A DNA stretch of 21,500 nt from JACKII01 sp963974445 (GTDB taxonomy: Bacteria; Pseudomonadota; Alphaproteobacteria; Bin95). A program made the translations under genes and the position numbers. Every line of letters starts with the position of its first letter. Within the stretch, counting starts at the first letter, position 1. The stretch lies in assembly GCA_963974445.1 (NCBI GenBank), contig CAXBDI010000064.1, positions 1 through 21,500 of the forward strand, written 5' to 3'. Below are positions 1-7,791 of the stretch, in pieces. A model generated the notes under the pieces. It was not told where the DNA came from, did no database searches, and was given only the letters and a program-made list of their open reading frames with translations.

Positions 1-148
1 GCAGCGGACAATTAATGTGCTATCAAAACCGGTCAACTCGGTTTGCTATCGACATAGCCCATAGCTTAGCGAGGAACAGAGTGCTTCCGGTGCGGATGGG
101 CGCAAGACGCAAATCCTGCGGCACGCCGCTCGGATCGGTGCGGGGATC
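1..148. other. Non-coding edge downstream of recQ
   Basis: I see no convincing gene here. The stretch lies beyond the recQ stop codon and holds a small perfect hairpin at 28-46 (AAACCG, a 7-base loop, CGGTTT). Read on the recQ strand, only four T residues follow the stem, so it is at best a weak terminator for recQ. Confidence 0.4.
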
Positions 149-2017
149 TCAGGCTTCGTGCAGTGCGGTCAGGAAGGCCGGGCCGAATTCCTTGCACTTG
201 CGCGCGCCGACGCCATAGAGCGCGCCCATCTCGTCTGCCGTGCGCGGCATCGCGGTCGCCATTTCGCGCAGCGTGCGGTTGGAGAAGATGACATAGGGCG
301 GCACGCCGCGCTTCGATGCCATCTGTGCCCGGAGTTTGCGCAGGCGCTCGTAAATGACCTGATTTGCATCGCTGAGCACAGGCTCGTCGGTGCTTGCCGC
401 AGCCTCTCGGCGCAATTTCGAAGTGGTTGCCACTTTCGGATCGCGGACCAGTTCGACCTTGCGCTCGCCCTTCAACACGGCGCGCGCGTGTTCGCCGGGG
501 ATCAGGCCGCCGTGCCCTTCCAGGTCGCTGCGCACCACGTCGGCGGCCATCAATTGCCGGGCGATGGAGCGCCATTCGGCCTTGGAATGCTCCTTGCCGA
601 CGCCGTAGGTCGGCAGGCGGTCATGGCGGAGCTTGCCGATCCGCTCGGTCATCTCGCCGCGCAGGATGGCGATCAGGTGCTCGGCGCCGAAACGCTGGCC
701 GGTACGGACCATGGCGGAGAGGAATTTCTGCGCGGCAATGGTGCCATCCTCCCGCGCCACCGGGTTCAGGCAGCGGTCGCAGTTGCCGCATGGCTCGTGC
801 CGGCTCTCGCCGAAATAGGCGAGGAGGCCCTGCCGGCGGCAATCGCCGGTCTCGACCAGCGACAGCAGTTGATTGAGGCGCATATGCTCGATGCGCTTCT
901 GCTCCGGCGATTTCCCGGAGCTTTCGATCAGGTCGCGGCGCAGCTTGATGTCGTCGGTGCCGAACAGCAGCAGCGCTTCCGCCGGGTCGCCGTCACGGCC
1001 GGCGCGGCCGATTTCCTGGTAATAGCTCTCGATGGAGCCTGGCAGGTCGTGATGGCAGACGAAGCGGATATCCGGCTTGTCCACTCCCATGCCAAAGGCG
1101 ATGGTGGCGCACATCACCAGCCCGTCTTCGCCGATGAAGCGGTCCTGGATCGCGTCGCGCTCGTGGCTGGGCATGCCGGCGTGATAGGCGAGGGCGGGGA
1201 TGCCGTCGGCTTGTAACGCCTTGGCGGCATCGTCCACTCGCTTGCGCGAGCGGCAATAGACGATGCCGGCAGCGCCCTTGTGCCGTTGCACGAAGGCGCG
1301 CACCTGCGATTTGACGCTGGCTTTCGGTTGGATCGACAGGCGGATATTCGGCCGGTCGAAGCCGGAGATGAAGACCTTGGCCTTCTGCCCGCTGAACAGC
1401 TTGTCGACGATATCGCGCTGGGTTGCGGCGTCGGCGGTGGCGGTCAGCGCCATGCGCGGCACGTCGGGCAAATGCTCCGCCAAGGTCGAGAGGCGCAGAT
1501 AGTCCGGGCGGAAATCGTGGCCCCACTGGCTGACGCAATGCGCCTCGTCGATGGCGATGCGGCCGGGCTTGAGATTGCGCAGCCGGCCCAGCATGTCGTC
1601 GGTCAGCAGCCGCTCCGGCGAGATATAGAGCACGCGCAATTCGCCATTGTGCAGGGCTGCAAACACCCGCCGGTTTTCCTCTGGGCTGTTGCCGGAGTTG
1701 ATGGTGCCGGCCGGCACGCCCGCCGCCGTCAGGTTCGCCACCTGATCGCGCATCAGGGCGATAAGGGGCGAGACGACGACGCTCAGATCGTCGCGCACCA
1801 AGGCTGGCAGTTGGTAGCAAAGCGATTTGCCGCCGCCGGTCGGCATGATCGCCAGCACCGGCTCACCGGCCAGCGCCGCCTCGATCACCGGCCATTGACC
1901 GGGGCGGAACTCGCTGTAGCCGAAGACCCGCTGCAACACCGCTTTCGGGTCGGCGGCCGAGCGTGTGCCGCCGGCAGGCTCAAGGGAAGAGGGCGCGAGT
2001 AAATCGCCATCTGGCAT
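149..2017 (-). CDS. recQ: ATP-dependent DNA helicase RecQ
   Basis: This is a 622-residue RecQ helicase, a 3'-5' DNA unwinding enzyme acting in recombination and replication-fork repair. Visible motifs: the RecQ motif 0 region (FGYSEFRPGQ, 32-41), Walker A MPTGGGKS (58-65), the DEAH box followed by the aromatic-rich loop CVSQWGHDFRP (157-171), motif III TATAD (192-196), and motif VI QEIGRAGRDG (334-343). A zinc site uses Cys393, Cys410, Cys413 and Cys416. A winged-helix region follows, then an HRDC domain (about 545-620). The length and RecQ-RQC-HRDC order match the bacterial family, and nothing looks missing. The ATG at 2017 leaves a short 25-residue N-terminal extension before the helicase core, and no strong Shine-Dalgarno is visible. 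The gene is divergent from the MFS transporter and has no operon partner in this window. Confidence 0.97.
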   Translation of the reverse strand: MPDGDLLAPSSLEPAGGTRSAADPKAVLQRVFGYSEFRPGQWPVIEAALAGEPVLAIMPTGGGKSLCYQLPALVRDDLSVVVSPLIALMRDQVANLTAAGVPAGTINSGNSPEENRRVFAALHNGELRVLYISPERLLTDDMLGRLRNLKPGRIAIDEAHCVSQWGHDFRPDYLRLSTLAEHLPDVPRMALTATADAATQRDIVDKLFSGQKAKVFISGFDRPNIRLSIQPKASVKSQVRAFVQRHKGAAGIVYCRSRKRVDDAAKALQADGIPALAYHAGMPSHERDAIQDRFIGEDGLVMCATIAFGMGVDKPDIRFVCHHDLPGSIESYYQEIGRAGRDGDPAEALLLFGTDDIKLRRDLIESSGKSPEQKRIEHMRLNQLLSLVETGDCRRQGLLAYFGESRHEPCGNCDRCLNPVAREDGTIAAQKFLSAMVRTGQRFGAEHLIAILRGEMTERIGKLRHDRLPTYGVGKEHSKAEWRSIARQLMAADVVRSDLEGHGGLIPGEHARAVLKGERKVELVRDPKVATTSKLRREAAASTDEPVLSDANQVIYERLRKLRAQMASKRGVPPYVIFSNRTLREMATAMPRTADEMGALYGVGARKCKEFGPAFLTALHEA

Positions 2018-2304
2018 GGCCTGTGCGGGCTCCGGCTCAACTTTGGGAGAGGATCATTGAAGAGCATCGGACCCGGATTCGGGGCAAACCGCAAGCCCGG
2101 CGCCGCCGGGCCGCGTGGATCGATTGTGGAAAGCGCAGGGTTTTCAGTGCGGTGCCAAGTTTCTATGCGACAGACCGCATTCCTCGGCTAGGCTGCCGGC
2201 TGCCACATTACGCAAACGGCTGCGTCAAACCCCATGAATTCCATCCATTCCCATCGGCGGTTCTCTGCGAGGTCCGCATCGATCACCGCACGGAATCTTA
2301 CCGG
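2018..2304. other. Divergent intergenic region recQ / MFS
   Basis: About 290 bases separate the two divergent starts, and both promoters should lie here. I cannot pick a convincing -35/-10 pair. A short GC hairpin occurs at 2095-2111 (GCCCGG, CGCCG loop, CCGGGC) with no T-run. An open frame runs through the region in phase with the MFS gene, but its residues are not hydrophobic and do not resemble an MFS N-terminus, so I treat it as non-coding. Confidence 0.5.
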
Positions 2305-3498
2305 ATGAGCGGGCCGAAAGCACCCGCATACGGTTGGGTTATCACTGCGGTGTGTTTCTGGATGGCAGTGTTGGCATGGGGGACGGTGTTCTATGGCAAC
2401 ACGGTCTACCTGCCGGCGCTGAAAGCGGAGCATGGTTGGTCGACCAGTCTGATCGGCAATGCGATCGCCCTGTTTTTCTGGCTGGCGATCCCGGTCACGC
2501 TGCTGTTCGGATGGATCGCCGACCGCTTTGGCACACGGCTGCCGGTGGCCTATGGCGGCCTGGCGATCGGCGCCGGTGTCGCCGCCATGGGGCATCTGAC
2601 CGAGCCGTGGCACCTCTATGCCGCCTATGCCCTGATCGCCACGGGATATCCTCTGATCGCGACACCGGCGATCAGCGCCTCGCTGGTGCCGTGGTTCGGT
2701 GCGCGGCTGGGATTGCCGCTCAGCCTGGCATTAACCGGGGCGAGCCTCGGCGGCGCATTGGCCGTTCCGGCGATGGTTGGCGCCAGTTCGGTCTATGGCT
2801 TTTCCGCGACGGTGACCGCGGTCGGTTTGCTGGTGACACTCACCATCGTGCCGCTGGCGCTGTTCGTGCTGCGCCGTCCGTTGGCAGCGCAGGGCAAGGC
2901 CGTTGCACTGGAGACCAGCTTTACCGCCCGGGCGGCGCTCGGCACGTCGCGGTTCTGGCGGATTGCCATCGCCGGCGGGTTGGGGCTGGGCGCGCAGGTC
3001 GGCTATCTCTCGCATCAACTGGCCTATTTGAGTGAGCTTCTGCCGGCAGCGGACGCCGCTTACGCCATCAGCCTGGGAGTCGGCGTCGGCGCGATTGGGC
3101 GGCTGGCTGCCGGCTATTTGGCAACCCGGCTGCCAGTGGCCTGGCTGGCGGCGGCGACGTATATCCTGCAAGGGACCGGTATCGCCATTCTGTATGCCGC
3201 GACCGATATTGCGGCCATATACCTGGGGTCTGCTGTTGCCGGCCTGGTCATAGGCAACGTAGTCATGCTGCCGCCGCTGCTGTTGCGCCAGGCGTTCGGG
3301 CCCGCGGCTTATGGCAAGGTCTACGGCTTCGCCAATATTGCGCTTTATGTGGGCGCGGGCTTCGGTTCCGGATTGGCGGGATGGCTGCGCGACAGCACCG
3401 GGGCCTATGGGCCGGCCCTGCTGACCTTCGTTGCCTTCGATGCCGCCGCGGCCATCATCCTGCTGTTGCCCGGCATGCGCGGTCGGTCAAGCCTCTGA
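2305..3498 (+). CDS. MFS transporter
   Basis: This 397-residue protein is almost entirely hydrophobic and fits the 12-helix major facilitator fold of the inner membrane. The signature loop between helices 2 and 3 is present (FGWIADRFGTR, about 68-78). The N-terminus (GWVITAVCFW) and the 12-helix architecture resemble the monocarboxylate / oxalate-formate-antiporter-like branch, so an organic anion is a reasonable guess, but the substrate cannot be read from sequence. I chose the ATG at 2305 because the first membrane helix begins about ten residues later; a longer in-frame version would add a polar, unlikely N-terminus and overlap recQ. No strong Shine-Dalgarno is visible. The next gene has its own stress-type promoter just downstream, so this transporter is probably transcribed alone. 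Confidence 0.88.
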   Translation: MSGPKAPAYGWVITAVCFWMAVLAWGTVFYGNTVYLPALKAEHGWSTSLIGNAIALFFWLAIPVTLLFGWIADRFGTRLPVAYGGLAIGAGVAAMGHLTEPWHLYAAYALIATGYPLIATPAISASLVPWFGARLGLPLSLALTGASLGGALAVPAMVGASSVYGFSATVTAVGLLVTLTIVPLALFVLRRPLAAQGKAVALETSFTARAALGTSRFWRIAIAGGLGLGAQVGYLSHQLAYLSELLPAADAAYAISLGVGVGAIGRLAAGYLATRLPVAWLAAATYILQGTGIAILYAATDIAAIYLGSAVAGLVIGNVVMLPPLLLRQAFGPAAYGKVYGFANIALYVGAGFGSGLAGWLRDSTGAYGPALLTFVAFDAAAAIILLLPGMRGRSSL

Positions 3499-3529
3499 GC
3501 ACGATTTTTGGGTCGGATATCGAGTTCAT

Positions 3530-3554
3530 GGAACCTTTTAGGTCTAGCCGCGTT
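3530..3554 (+). promoter_or_regulatory. EcfG-type general stress promoter
   Basis: GGAAC at 3530-3534 is followed after exactly 16 bases by CGTT at 3551-3554. This matches the GGAAC-N16/17-CGTT consensus for EcfG, the sigma factor of the alphaproteobacterial general stress response. It lies 41 bases before the start of the CsbD-family gene, correctly placed and on the correct strand. CsbD proteins are general-stress products in other bacteria, which supports the call. Confidence 0.75.
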
Positions 3555-3595
3555 CACTAGGTACAATTCCTCGAAGCGAAGATTGGAGATCGAAA

Positions 3596-3763
3596 ATGGC
3601 GAACGATGATCAGGCTAAAGGGACCGCTAAAAAGGTCAAAGGCGAGATAAAAGAACAAGCCGGTAAGCTGACCGACGACAAGGAGCTGGAGGGCGAGGGC
3701 AAGCTCGACAAGGTCGAGGGCGACCTACAAAAGGCCAAAGGCGATCTGAAGGACAAGATTTAA
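3596..3763 (+). CDS. CsbD-family stress protein
   Basis: This 55-residue, highly charged protein fits the CsbD family: it starts MANDDQAKGTAKKVKGEIKE and contains the repeated pattern K-x-K-G-x-[IL]-K-[ED]-x-x-G-x-[LT], here KGTAKKVKGEIKEQAGKL and then GKLDKVEGDLQKAKGDL. It contains no Cys, Trp or aromatic residue and looks like a small amphipathic helical protein. The family is known as a general-stress product (SigB-dependent in Bacillus), but its molecular role is not established. GGAG at 3585-3588 lies 7 bases before the ATG. It has an EcfG-type promoter upstream and hairpins downstream, so it is probably a single-gene transcript induced by stress or in stationary phase. Confidence 0.9.
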   Translation: MANDDQAKGTAKKVKGEIKEQAGKLTDDKELEGEGKLDKVEGDLQKAKGDLKDKI

Positions 3764-3793
3764 CGGCGATATCGTTAGACTTCTACCCCCTCG

Positions 3794-3859
3794 GGCGACC
3801 GGTTTCTCTGTGGAGGTCGCCAACCTTAAGCGCTGGTAGCGATGTCGGCGCTTTTTTTT
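3794..3859 (+). terminator. Tandem hairpins ending in a T-run
   Basis: Two stem-loops follow the CsbD gene. The first pairs GGCGACC (3794-3800) with GGTCGCC (3815-3821). The second pairs AAGCGC (3828-3833) with GCGCTT (3848-3853) and runs directly into eight T residues. The second hairpin with its U-tract fits a rho-independent terminator for the CsbD transcript, although its 6-bp stem and 14-base loop are weak. Confidence 0.6.
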
Positions 3860-3935
3860 GCGCCTATGCCGCCATTGGTTTCTCGGGCCGCGGCTTGTAT
3901 GCTTTGCGAAACGTCCGCTCACCGTGAGAACACCG

Positions 3936-4955
3936 ATGCCGCCCTCCGCTTCCGCCGCCCGTCCAACCACCGTCCGCCTGCAACACATGGTGCGCGCCTA
4001 CCGCGAGAGCGCCGCTCTGATGGCCGCCGTAGAACTCGGCTTGTTTACCAAGATCGCCGACGGTCACGACACCGAAGCCGCGCTCAGCAAGGCGGTGGGC
4101 CTGACCGCGCTGCACGGCGAGCGGATTATCGTCGCCTGTGTCGGGCTGGGCCTTGTGGAGCGCGACGGCGACAGGCTGAAGAATGCGCCGGATGTCGAGC
4201 GATTTCTGGTGCAAGGCCAGCCGCATTACGCCGGCGAGTGGATGCTGTTCACCAAACCGGACTGGGATCAGTGGGGCCGCTTGTCGGAGATCCTCCGCAA
4301 CCAAACGCCGCCGCGCGCCGACAACGTCAAGGTCTCCGAATTCACTGTCGAAGATGCGCGCCGCTATCACCGCGCCACCTACTCCATCGGCCGCGGTGCC
4401 GGCCGGCTGTTCCTGCGCCAGGTCGATTTAACCGGCAAGAAGCATCTGATCGACATCGGCGGCGGCTCCGGCGCTTACTGCATCGAAGCCTGTAAGAAGT
4501 ACCCGGAGCTGCGGGCCACGGTGCTGGACCTGGCTTCGGTCGCGGAAGTGGCCAGGGAGTTTATCGCCGAAAATGGCGTCGCCGACCGGGTGGAGGCGCA
4601 GGCGTGCGATTTCAACGTCGATCCGTTCCCGGCGGGCGCCGATGTGGTGGTCATGGCCTCCAACCTGCCGATGTATGGCCGCGACGAATTCCGGGCCGTT
4701 GTGAAGAAAGCCTATGACGCCCTCACGCCGGGCGGGGAGATGCACCTGATCGGCGAGGCGCTGAATGCAGACCGCACCGGGCCGGCTGACGCGGCGCTCT
4801 GGGGCCTCTCCGAAGCTATCGTCAACGGCACCGGCCTCGCCCACTCATCCGCGGATGTGGAAGGCTACTTCGCCGATGCGGGCTTTGAGAGCATCGGCAC
4901 CGAGCCCTTTGTGGAGGGCGTGCTGATGCGCACGACGGGCCGCAAGCCCGGCTAG
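3936..4955 (+). CDS. SAM-dependent methyltransferase (O-methyltransferase-like)
   Basis: This 339-residue protein has the two-part layout of the Methyltransf_2 family. An N-terminal helical, winged-helix dimerisation region (about 15-95, including SAALMAAVELGLFTKIADG) precedes a class I SAM-binding domain with motif I LIDIGGGSGA (171-180) and the acidic end of strand 2 at VLDLA (196-200). Related enzymes methylate hydroxyl groups of small aromatic or carotenoid-type molecules. The histidine base and HDW-type motif of the plant-like enzymes are not visible (the equivalent region reads ASNLPMYGRDEF), so the substrate and even the acceptor atom are open. The ATG at 3936 is preferred; an in-frame GTG at 3924 is possible. 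The downstream gene is separated by 111 bases and a 10-bp inverted repeat. Confidence 0.8.
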   Translation: MPPSASAARPTTVRLQHMVRAYRESAALMAAVELGLFTKIADGHDTEAALSKAVGLTALHGERIIVACVGLGLVERDGDRLKNAPDVERFLVQGQPHYAGEWMLFTKPDWDQWGRLSEILRNQTPPRADNVKVSEFTVEDARRYHRATYSIGRGAGRLFLRQVDLTGKKHLIDIGGGSGAYCIEACKKYPELRATVLDLASVAEVAREFIAENGVADRVEAQACDFNVDPFPAGADVVVMASNLPMYGRDEFRAVVKKAYDALTPGGEMHLIGEALNADRTGPADAALWGLSEAIVNGTGLAHSSADVEGYFADAGFESIGTEPFVEGVLMRTTGRKPG

Positions 4956-4978
4956 GCCGCCGCCGCGGCACAGGTATT

Positions 4979-5013
4979 CTGCGCGGCTCTCGCTTGACGT
5001 CGCAGCCGCGCAG
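4979..5013. repeat. 10-bp perfect inverted repeat
   Basis: CTGCGCGGCT at 4979-4988 pairs perfectly with AGCCGCGCAG at 5004-5013 across a 15-base loop. It lies between the methyltransferase and the MmgE/PrpD gene. No T-run follows, so it is not a classical intrinsic terminator. It may be a processing or RNA-stability hairpin, or a binding site. Confidence 0.6.
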
Positions 5014-5066
5014 TCCCACAAATTAGGTGAGACCGATTGACCAGCCCGCGAAGGGGAGAAACCGCC

Positions 5067-6446
5067 ATGACCGAGCAGACCACAGAGCAATTGACCAACG
5101 AACCGAAAGTCACCGAGGCGCTGGCCGAGTTCGCCTCGACCCTGACCTTCGATCAGATCCCGGCGGAGGCGCGCACCGTGGCCCGCCATTGCCTGATGGA
5201 CATGGTCGGCGTCGCGCTCGCCGGCAAATCCGAGCCGTTGTCGGAGATGCTGCTCGCCCAGATCGAGGACGAGGGCGGTGCGCCGCACGCCTCGCTCATC
5301 GGGGTGGGCGAGAAGACCAGCGCCGGCCAGGCCGCGCTCTATAACGGTTCGGCGGCGCATGCGCTCGATTACGACGATGTGCTCGGCATCTTCACCGGCC
5401 ACCCGACCGTGGCCGTGATGCCGGCGGTGCTGGCGTTGGCGGAGCGGCACGGCAAGACTGGCAAGGACGTGATCACCGCCTTCGTCGCCGGCGTCGAGGT
5501 CTTGGCCCGCATCGGCGGCATGATGAGCAAGGGCCACTACGCCCGCGGCTGGCACTCCACCGGCACCATCGGCTCTATCGGCGCTGCGGCCGGCTGCGCC
5601 AATCTGCTGGGCCTGGATGCGGAGGCGACCAACCGCGCCATGGGCATCGCCGCCACCCAGGCAGCGGGGCTCAAGAGCAATTTCGGCACCATGTCCAAGC
5701 CGCTGCACGCCGGCAAGGCCGCGCAGAACGGCCTGTTGGCGGCGTCGCTGGCCGCGCGCGGGTTCACGGCGCGCGAGAATACGTTGGATATCCACCAGGG
5801 CTTCGGCGACACCATGGCCGAGGGCGAGTTGAACATCGACCGCGCGTTGGAGCGGATCGGCGAACTGTTCCACACCCAGGATACACTCTTCAAATACCAT
5901 CCGGCCTGTTATGGCGTACATGCGCCGACAGAGGCGGCGCTGCGGCTGCGGCTGCAGGATGGCTTCGATCCGACGCTGGTCGAAAAGATCGAGATCAGCG
6001 TGCCGCAGAACGCCATCGGCATGTGCGATATCGCCGAGCCGAAGACCGGCCTGGAAGCGAAATTTTCGCTCGCCCACAACGTGGCGCTGGGGTTGCTCGA
6101 CAAGGCCGATGGCTCGCTGGGGCTTTATCAGGACGAGACGTTTGAGGTCGAAGGCGCCGCAGACCTGCGCAAGAAGGCCGTCGTCCACGGCAAGCCGGAC
6201 TTCGCCTCGTTCTATTCCGAGGTGGTCGTCCATCAGAAAGACGGCAAAGTGCTGCGGCAGGAGTTCGATATCGGCAAACCGATGCGCGACCTGTCGGAGC
6301 AGGAAGCGAAACTCGCCAAGAAGTTCCGCGCGCTCGCCACGCCGCTGGTCGGCGCGGAGCAGACGGAGAGCATGGTCGCCGCCATCGCCGGCCTGGAGAG
6401 TCAGGTGGGCGTGAGCGATTGGCTGGGTGCGGCGCGGGTTTCCTAA
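5067..6446 (+). CDS. MmgE/PrpD family protein
   Basis: A 459-residue member of the MmgE/PrpD family, which includes 2-methylcitrate dehydratase and cis-aconitate decarboxylase. Family landmarks are in order: NGSAAHALDYDD (93-104), TGHPTVAVMPA (110-120), GHYARGWHSTGTIGS (156-170) and SNFGTMSKPLHAGKAAQNG (204-222), then the C-terminal lid domain. The usual histidines and acidic residues of the active-site cleft (His98, Asp101, Asp103, Asp104, His163, Lys211, His214) are present, so the enzyme looks intact. There are no prp operon partners (methylcitrate synthase, methylisocitrate lyase) nearby, so I do not call it PrpD; the substrate is probably another small carboxylic acid. AAGGGGAG at 5051-5058 lies 8 bases before the ATG at 5067 and decides this start over a TTG at 5037. 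Confidence 0.9.
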   Translation: MTEQTTEQLTNEPKVTEALAEFASTLTFDQIPAEARTVARHCLMDMVGVALAGKSEPLSEMLLAQIEDEGGAPHASLIGVGEKTSAGQAALYNGSAAHALDYDDVLGIFTGHPTVAVMPAVLALAERHGKTGKDVITAFVAGVEVLARIGGMMSKGHYARGWHSTGTIGSIGAAAGCANLLGLDAEATNRAMGIAATQAAGLKSNFGTMSKPLHAGKAAQNGLLAASLAARGFTARENTLDIHQGFGDTMAEGELNIDRALERIGELFHTQDTLFKYHPACYGVHAPTEAALRLRLQDGFDPTLVEKIEISVPQNAIGMCDIAEPKTGLEAKFSLAHNVALGLLDKADGSLGLYQDETFEVEGAADLRKKAVVHGKPDFASFYSEVVVHQKDGKVLRQEFDIGKPMRDLSEQEAKLAKKFRALATPLVGAEQTESMVAAIAGLESQVGVSDWLGAARVS

Positions 6447-6459
6447 TCGGCTCGATCCT

Positions 6460-6548
6460 GTGTCCCGGGCTTGACCTAGTGTCCCGGGCTTGACCCGGGA
6501 CCGGTCGCCGCGGCACGCTTTCGAAGCGGCCCCGGGTCAAGCCCGGGG
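6460..6548. repeat. Palindromic intergenic repeat element
   Basis: GTGTCCCGGGCTTGACC occurs twice in tandem (6460-6476 and 6479-6495). The second copy forms the left arm of a perfect 17-bp inverted repeat: 6483-6499 pairs with 6531-6547 across a 31-base spacer. Short palindromes built on CCCGGGCTTGACCCGGG are dispersed in many alphaproteobacterial genomes. The element ends 22 bases before the coaBC start codon, so it would form a large hairpin in any mRNA initiated upstream. Confidence 0.85.
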
Positions 6549-6570
6549 TGCATCAAGTATTGGAGAGATG

Positions 6571-7791
6571 ATGCTGAACGGTAAGCGCATCCTGCTGATC
6601 ATTGCGGGCGGTATCGCGGCCTACCGCAGCCTGGACGTGATCCGCCGATTGCGGGAGCGCGGGGCCGATGTGCGCTGCGTGTTGACCAAGGGTGGCGCGC
6701 AATTCGTGACACCGCTGAGCGTCGCGGCGCTCAGCGAGAACAAGGTCTATCAGGACCTGTTCTCGCTGACAGACGAGGCGGAAATGGGCCATATTCGTCT
6801 GTCGCGGGAAGCCGATCTGGTCGTCGTCTGCCCCGCCAGTGCCGACCTGTTGGCGAAGATGGCGAACGGGCTGGCCGACGATCTCGCCTCCACCGCCTTG
6901 CTGGCGACGGATAAGCCGGTGATGGTCTGCCCGACCATGAACGTGATGATGTGGCAGCACCCGGCAACCCAGGCGAATATGGTGACGCTGGAGGCGCGCG
7001 GCGTGCTGCGCGTTGGCCCCGGCGCCGGCAATCTGGCCTGCGGCGAGATCGGCACAGGACGCCTGGCGGAGGTGATGGACATTGTCGCCGCCATCGAGGG
7101 CTTCTTTGCCGAGCAGGCCGGGCCGAAGCCGCTCGCCGGACGCCACGCCCTGGTGACCAGCGGACCGACTTGGGAGGCCATCGACCCGGTGCGCTATATC
7201 GGCAACCGCTCCTCCGGCAAACAGGGCCACGCTATCGCGGCGGCGTTAGCCGGGCTCGGCGCGCGGACAACTCTAGTCTCCGGCCCGACCGGTATGACCG
7301 ATCCGGCTGGCGTCGACGTGGTTCGGATCGAGAGCGCGCGCCAGATGTATGACGCCTGCCACGCCGCCCTCCCGGCGGATGTGGCGGTCTGTGCCGCGGC
7401 AGTTGGCGACTGGCGTGTGGAAGTGGATGCCCAGAAGAAGATCAAGAAGGGCGCCGGCGGCCCTCCGGCCCTGACCCTGGTCGAAAACCCCGATATCCTG
7501 GCGAGCCTCGGGCAGTTGGCGGCGAATGCAAGGCCGCGCCTGATCATCGGATTTGCCGCCGAGACCGGCGACGTGGTCGCCTATGCGCGGGCCAAACTGG
7601 AGCGCAAGGGCTGCGACTGGATCGTCGCCAATGACGTCTCGCCCGGCACCGGCACCTTTGGCGGCGACGAGAACACGGTGCATCTGGTCTCCGCCGACGC
7701 GGTGGAGAACTGGCCACGCATGCGCAAGGATGAAGTGGCAGGCCGATTGGCGGCGCGGATCGCAGCGGCCTTTGGCGGAGAAGCGGCTTGA
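6571..7791 (+). CDS. coaBC: Bifunctional phosphopantothenoylcysteine decarboxylase / phosphopantothenate-cysteine ligase
   Basis: This 406-residue protein catalyses two consecutive steps of coenzyme A synthesis: joining cysteine to 4'-phosphopantothenate (CoaB half) and FMN-dependent decarboxylation of the product (CoaC half). The N-terminal flavoprotein half carries the active-site His74 (GHIRL), the PTMNVMMW motif with Asn124, and the substrate-loop Cys157 in ACGEIGTGR. The CoaB half begins near 190 and shows TSGPTWEAIDPVRYIGNRSSGK, with Asn212 at the acyl-transfer position, and a lysine-rich KKIKK segment (289-293). Everything needed is present and the length is typical. Two adjacent ATG codons occur at 6568 and 6571; GGAG at 6562-6565 fits the second better. 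The stop overlaps the dut start by 4 bases (TTGA), so the two are translationally coupled. Confidence 0.96.
   Translation: MLNGKRILLIIAGGIAAYRSLDVIRRLRERGADVRCVLTKGGAQFVTPLSVAALSENKVYQDLFSLTDEAEMGHIRLSREADLVVVCPASADLLAKMANGLADDLASTALLATDKPVMVCPTMNVMMWQHPATQANMVTLEARGVLRVGPGAGNLACGEIGTGRLAEVMDIVAAIEGFFAEQAGPKPLAGRHALVTSGPTWEAIDPVRYIGNRSSGKQGHAIAAALAGLGARTTLVSGPTGMTDPAGVDVVRIESARQMYDACHAALPADVAVCAAAVGDWRVEVDAQKKIKKGAGGPPALTLVENPDILASLGQLAANARPRLIIGFAAETGDVVAYARAKLERKGCDWIVANDVSPGTGTFGGDENTVHLVSADAVENWPRMRKDEVAGRLAARIAAAFGGEAA

Noticed and set aside
28..46. Terminator of recQ
   Set aside because: The 6-bp stem is perfect, but only four T residues follow on the recQ strand and it is about 100 bases past the stop, so it is mentioned only as a weak possibility.
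158..1216. Long plus-strand open frame opposite recQ
   Set aside because: Its protein is the antisense shadow of a GC-rich gene; it has no family motif, and recQ explains the region fully.
1963..2304. Long N-terminal extension of the MFS transporter
   Set aside because: The in-frame upstream residues are polar and Arg/His-rich, overlap recQ on the opposite strand, and do not resemble any MFS N-terminus.
6460..6548. CRISPR or integrase attachment site
   Set aside because: Only two tandem copies with a 2-base gap plus an inverted arm; no regular spacers, no tRNA gene and no integrase nearby.
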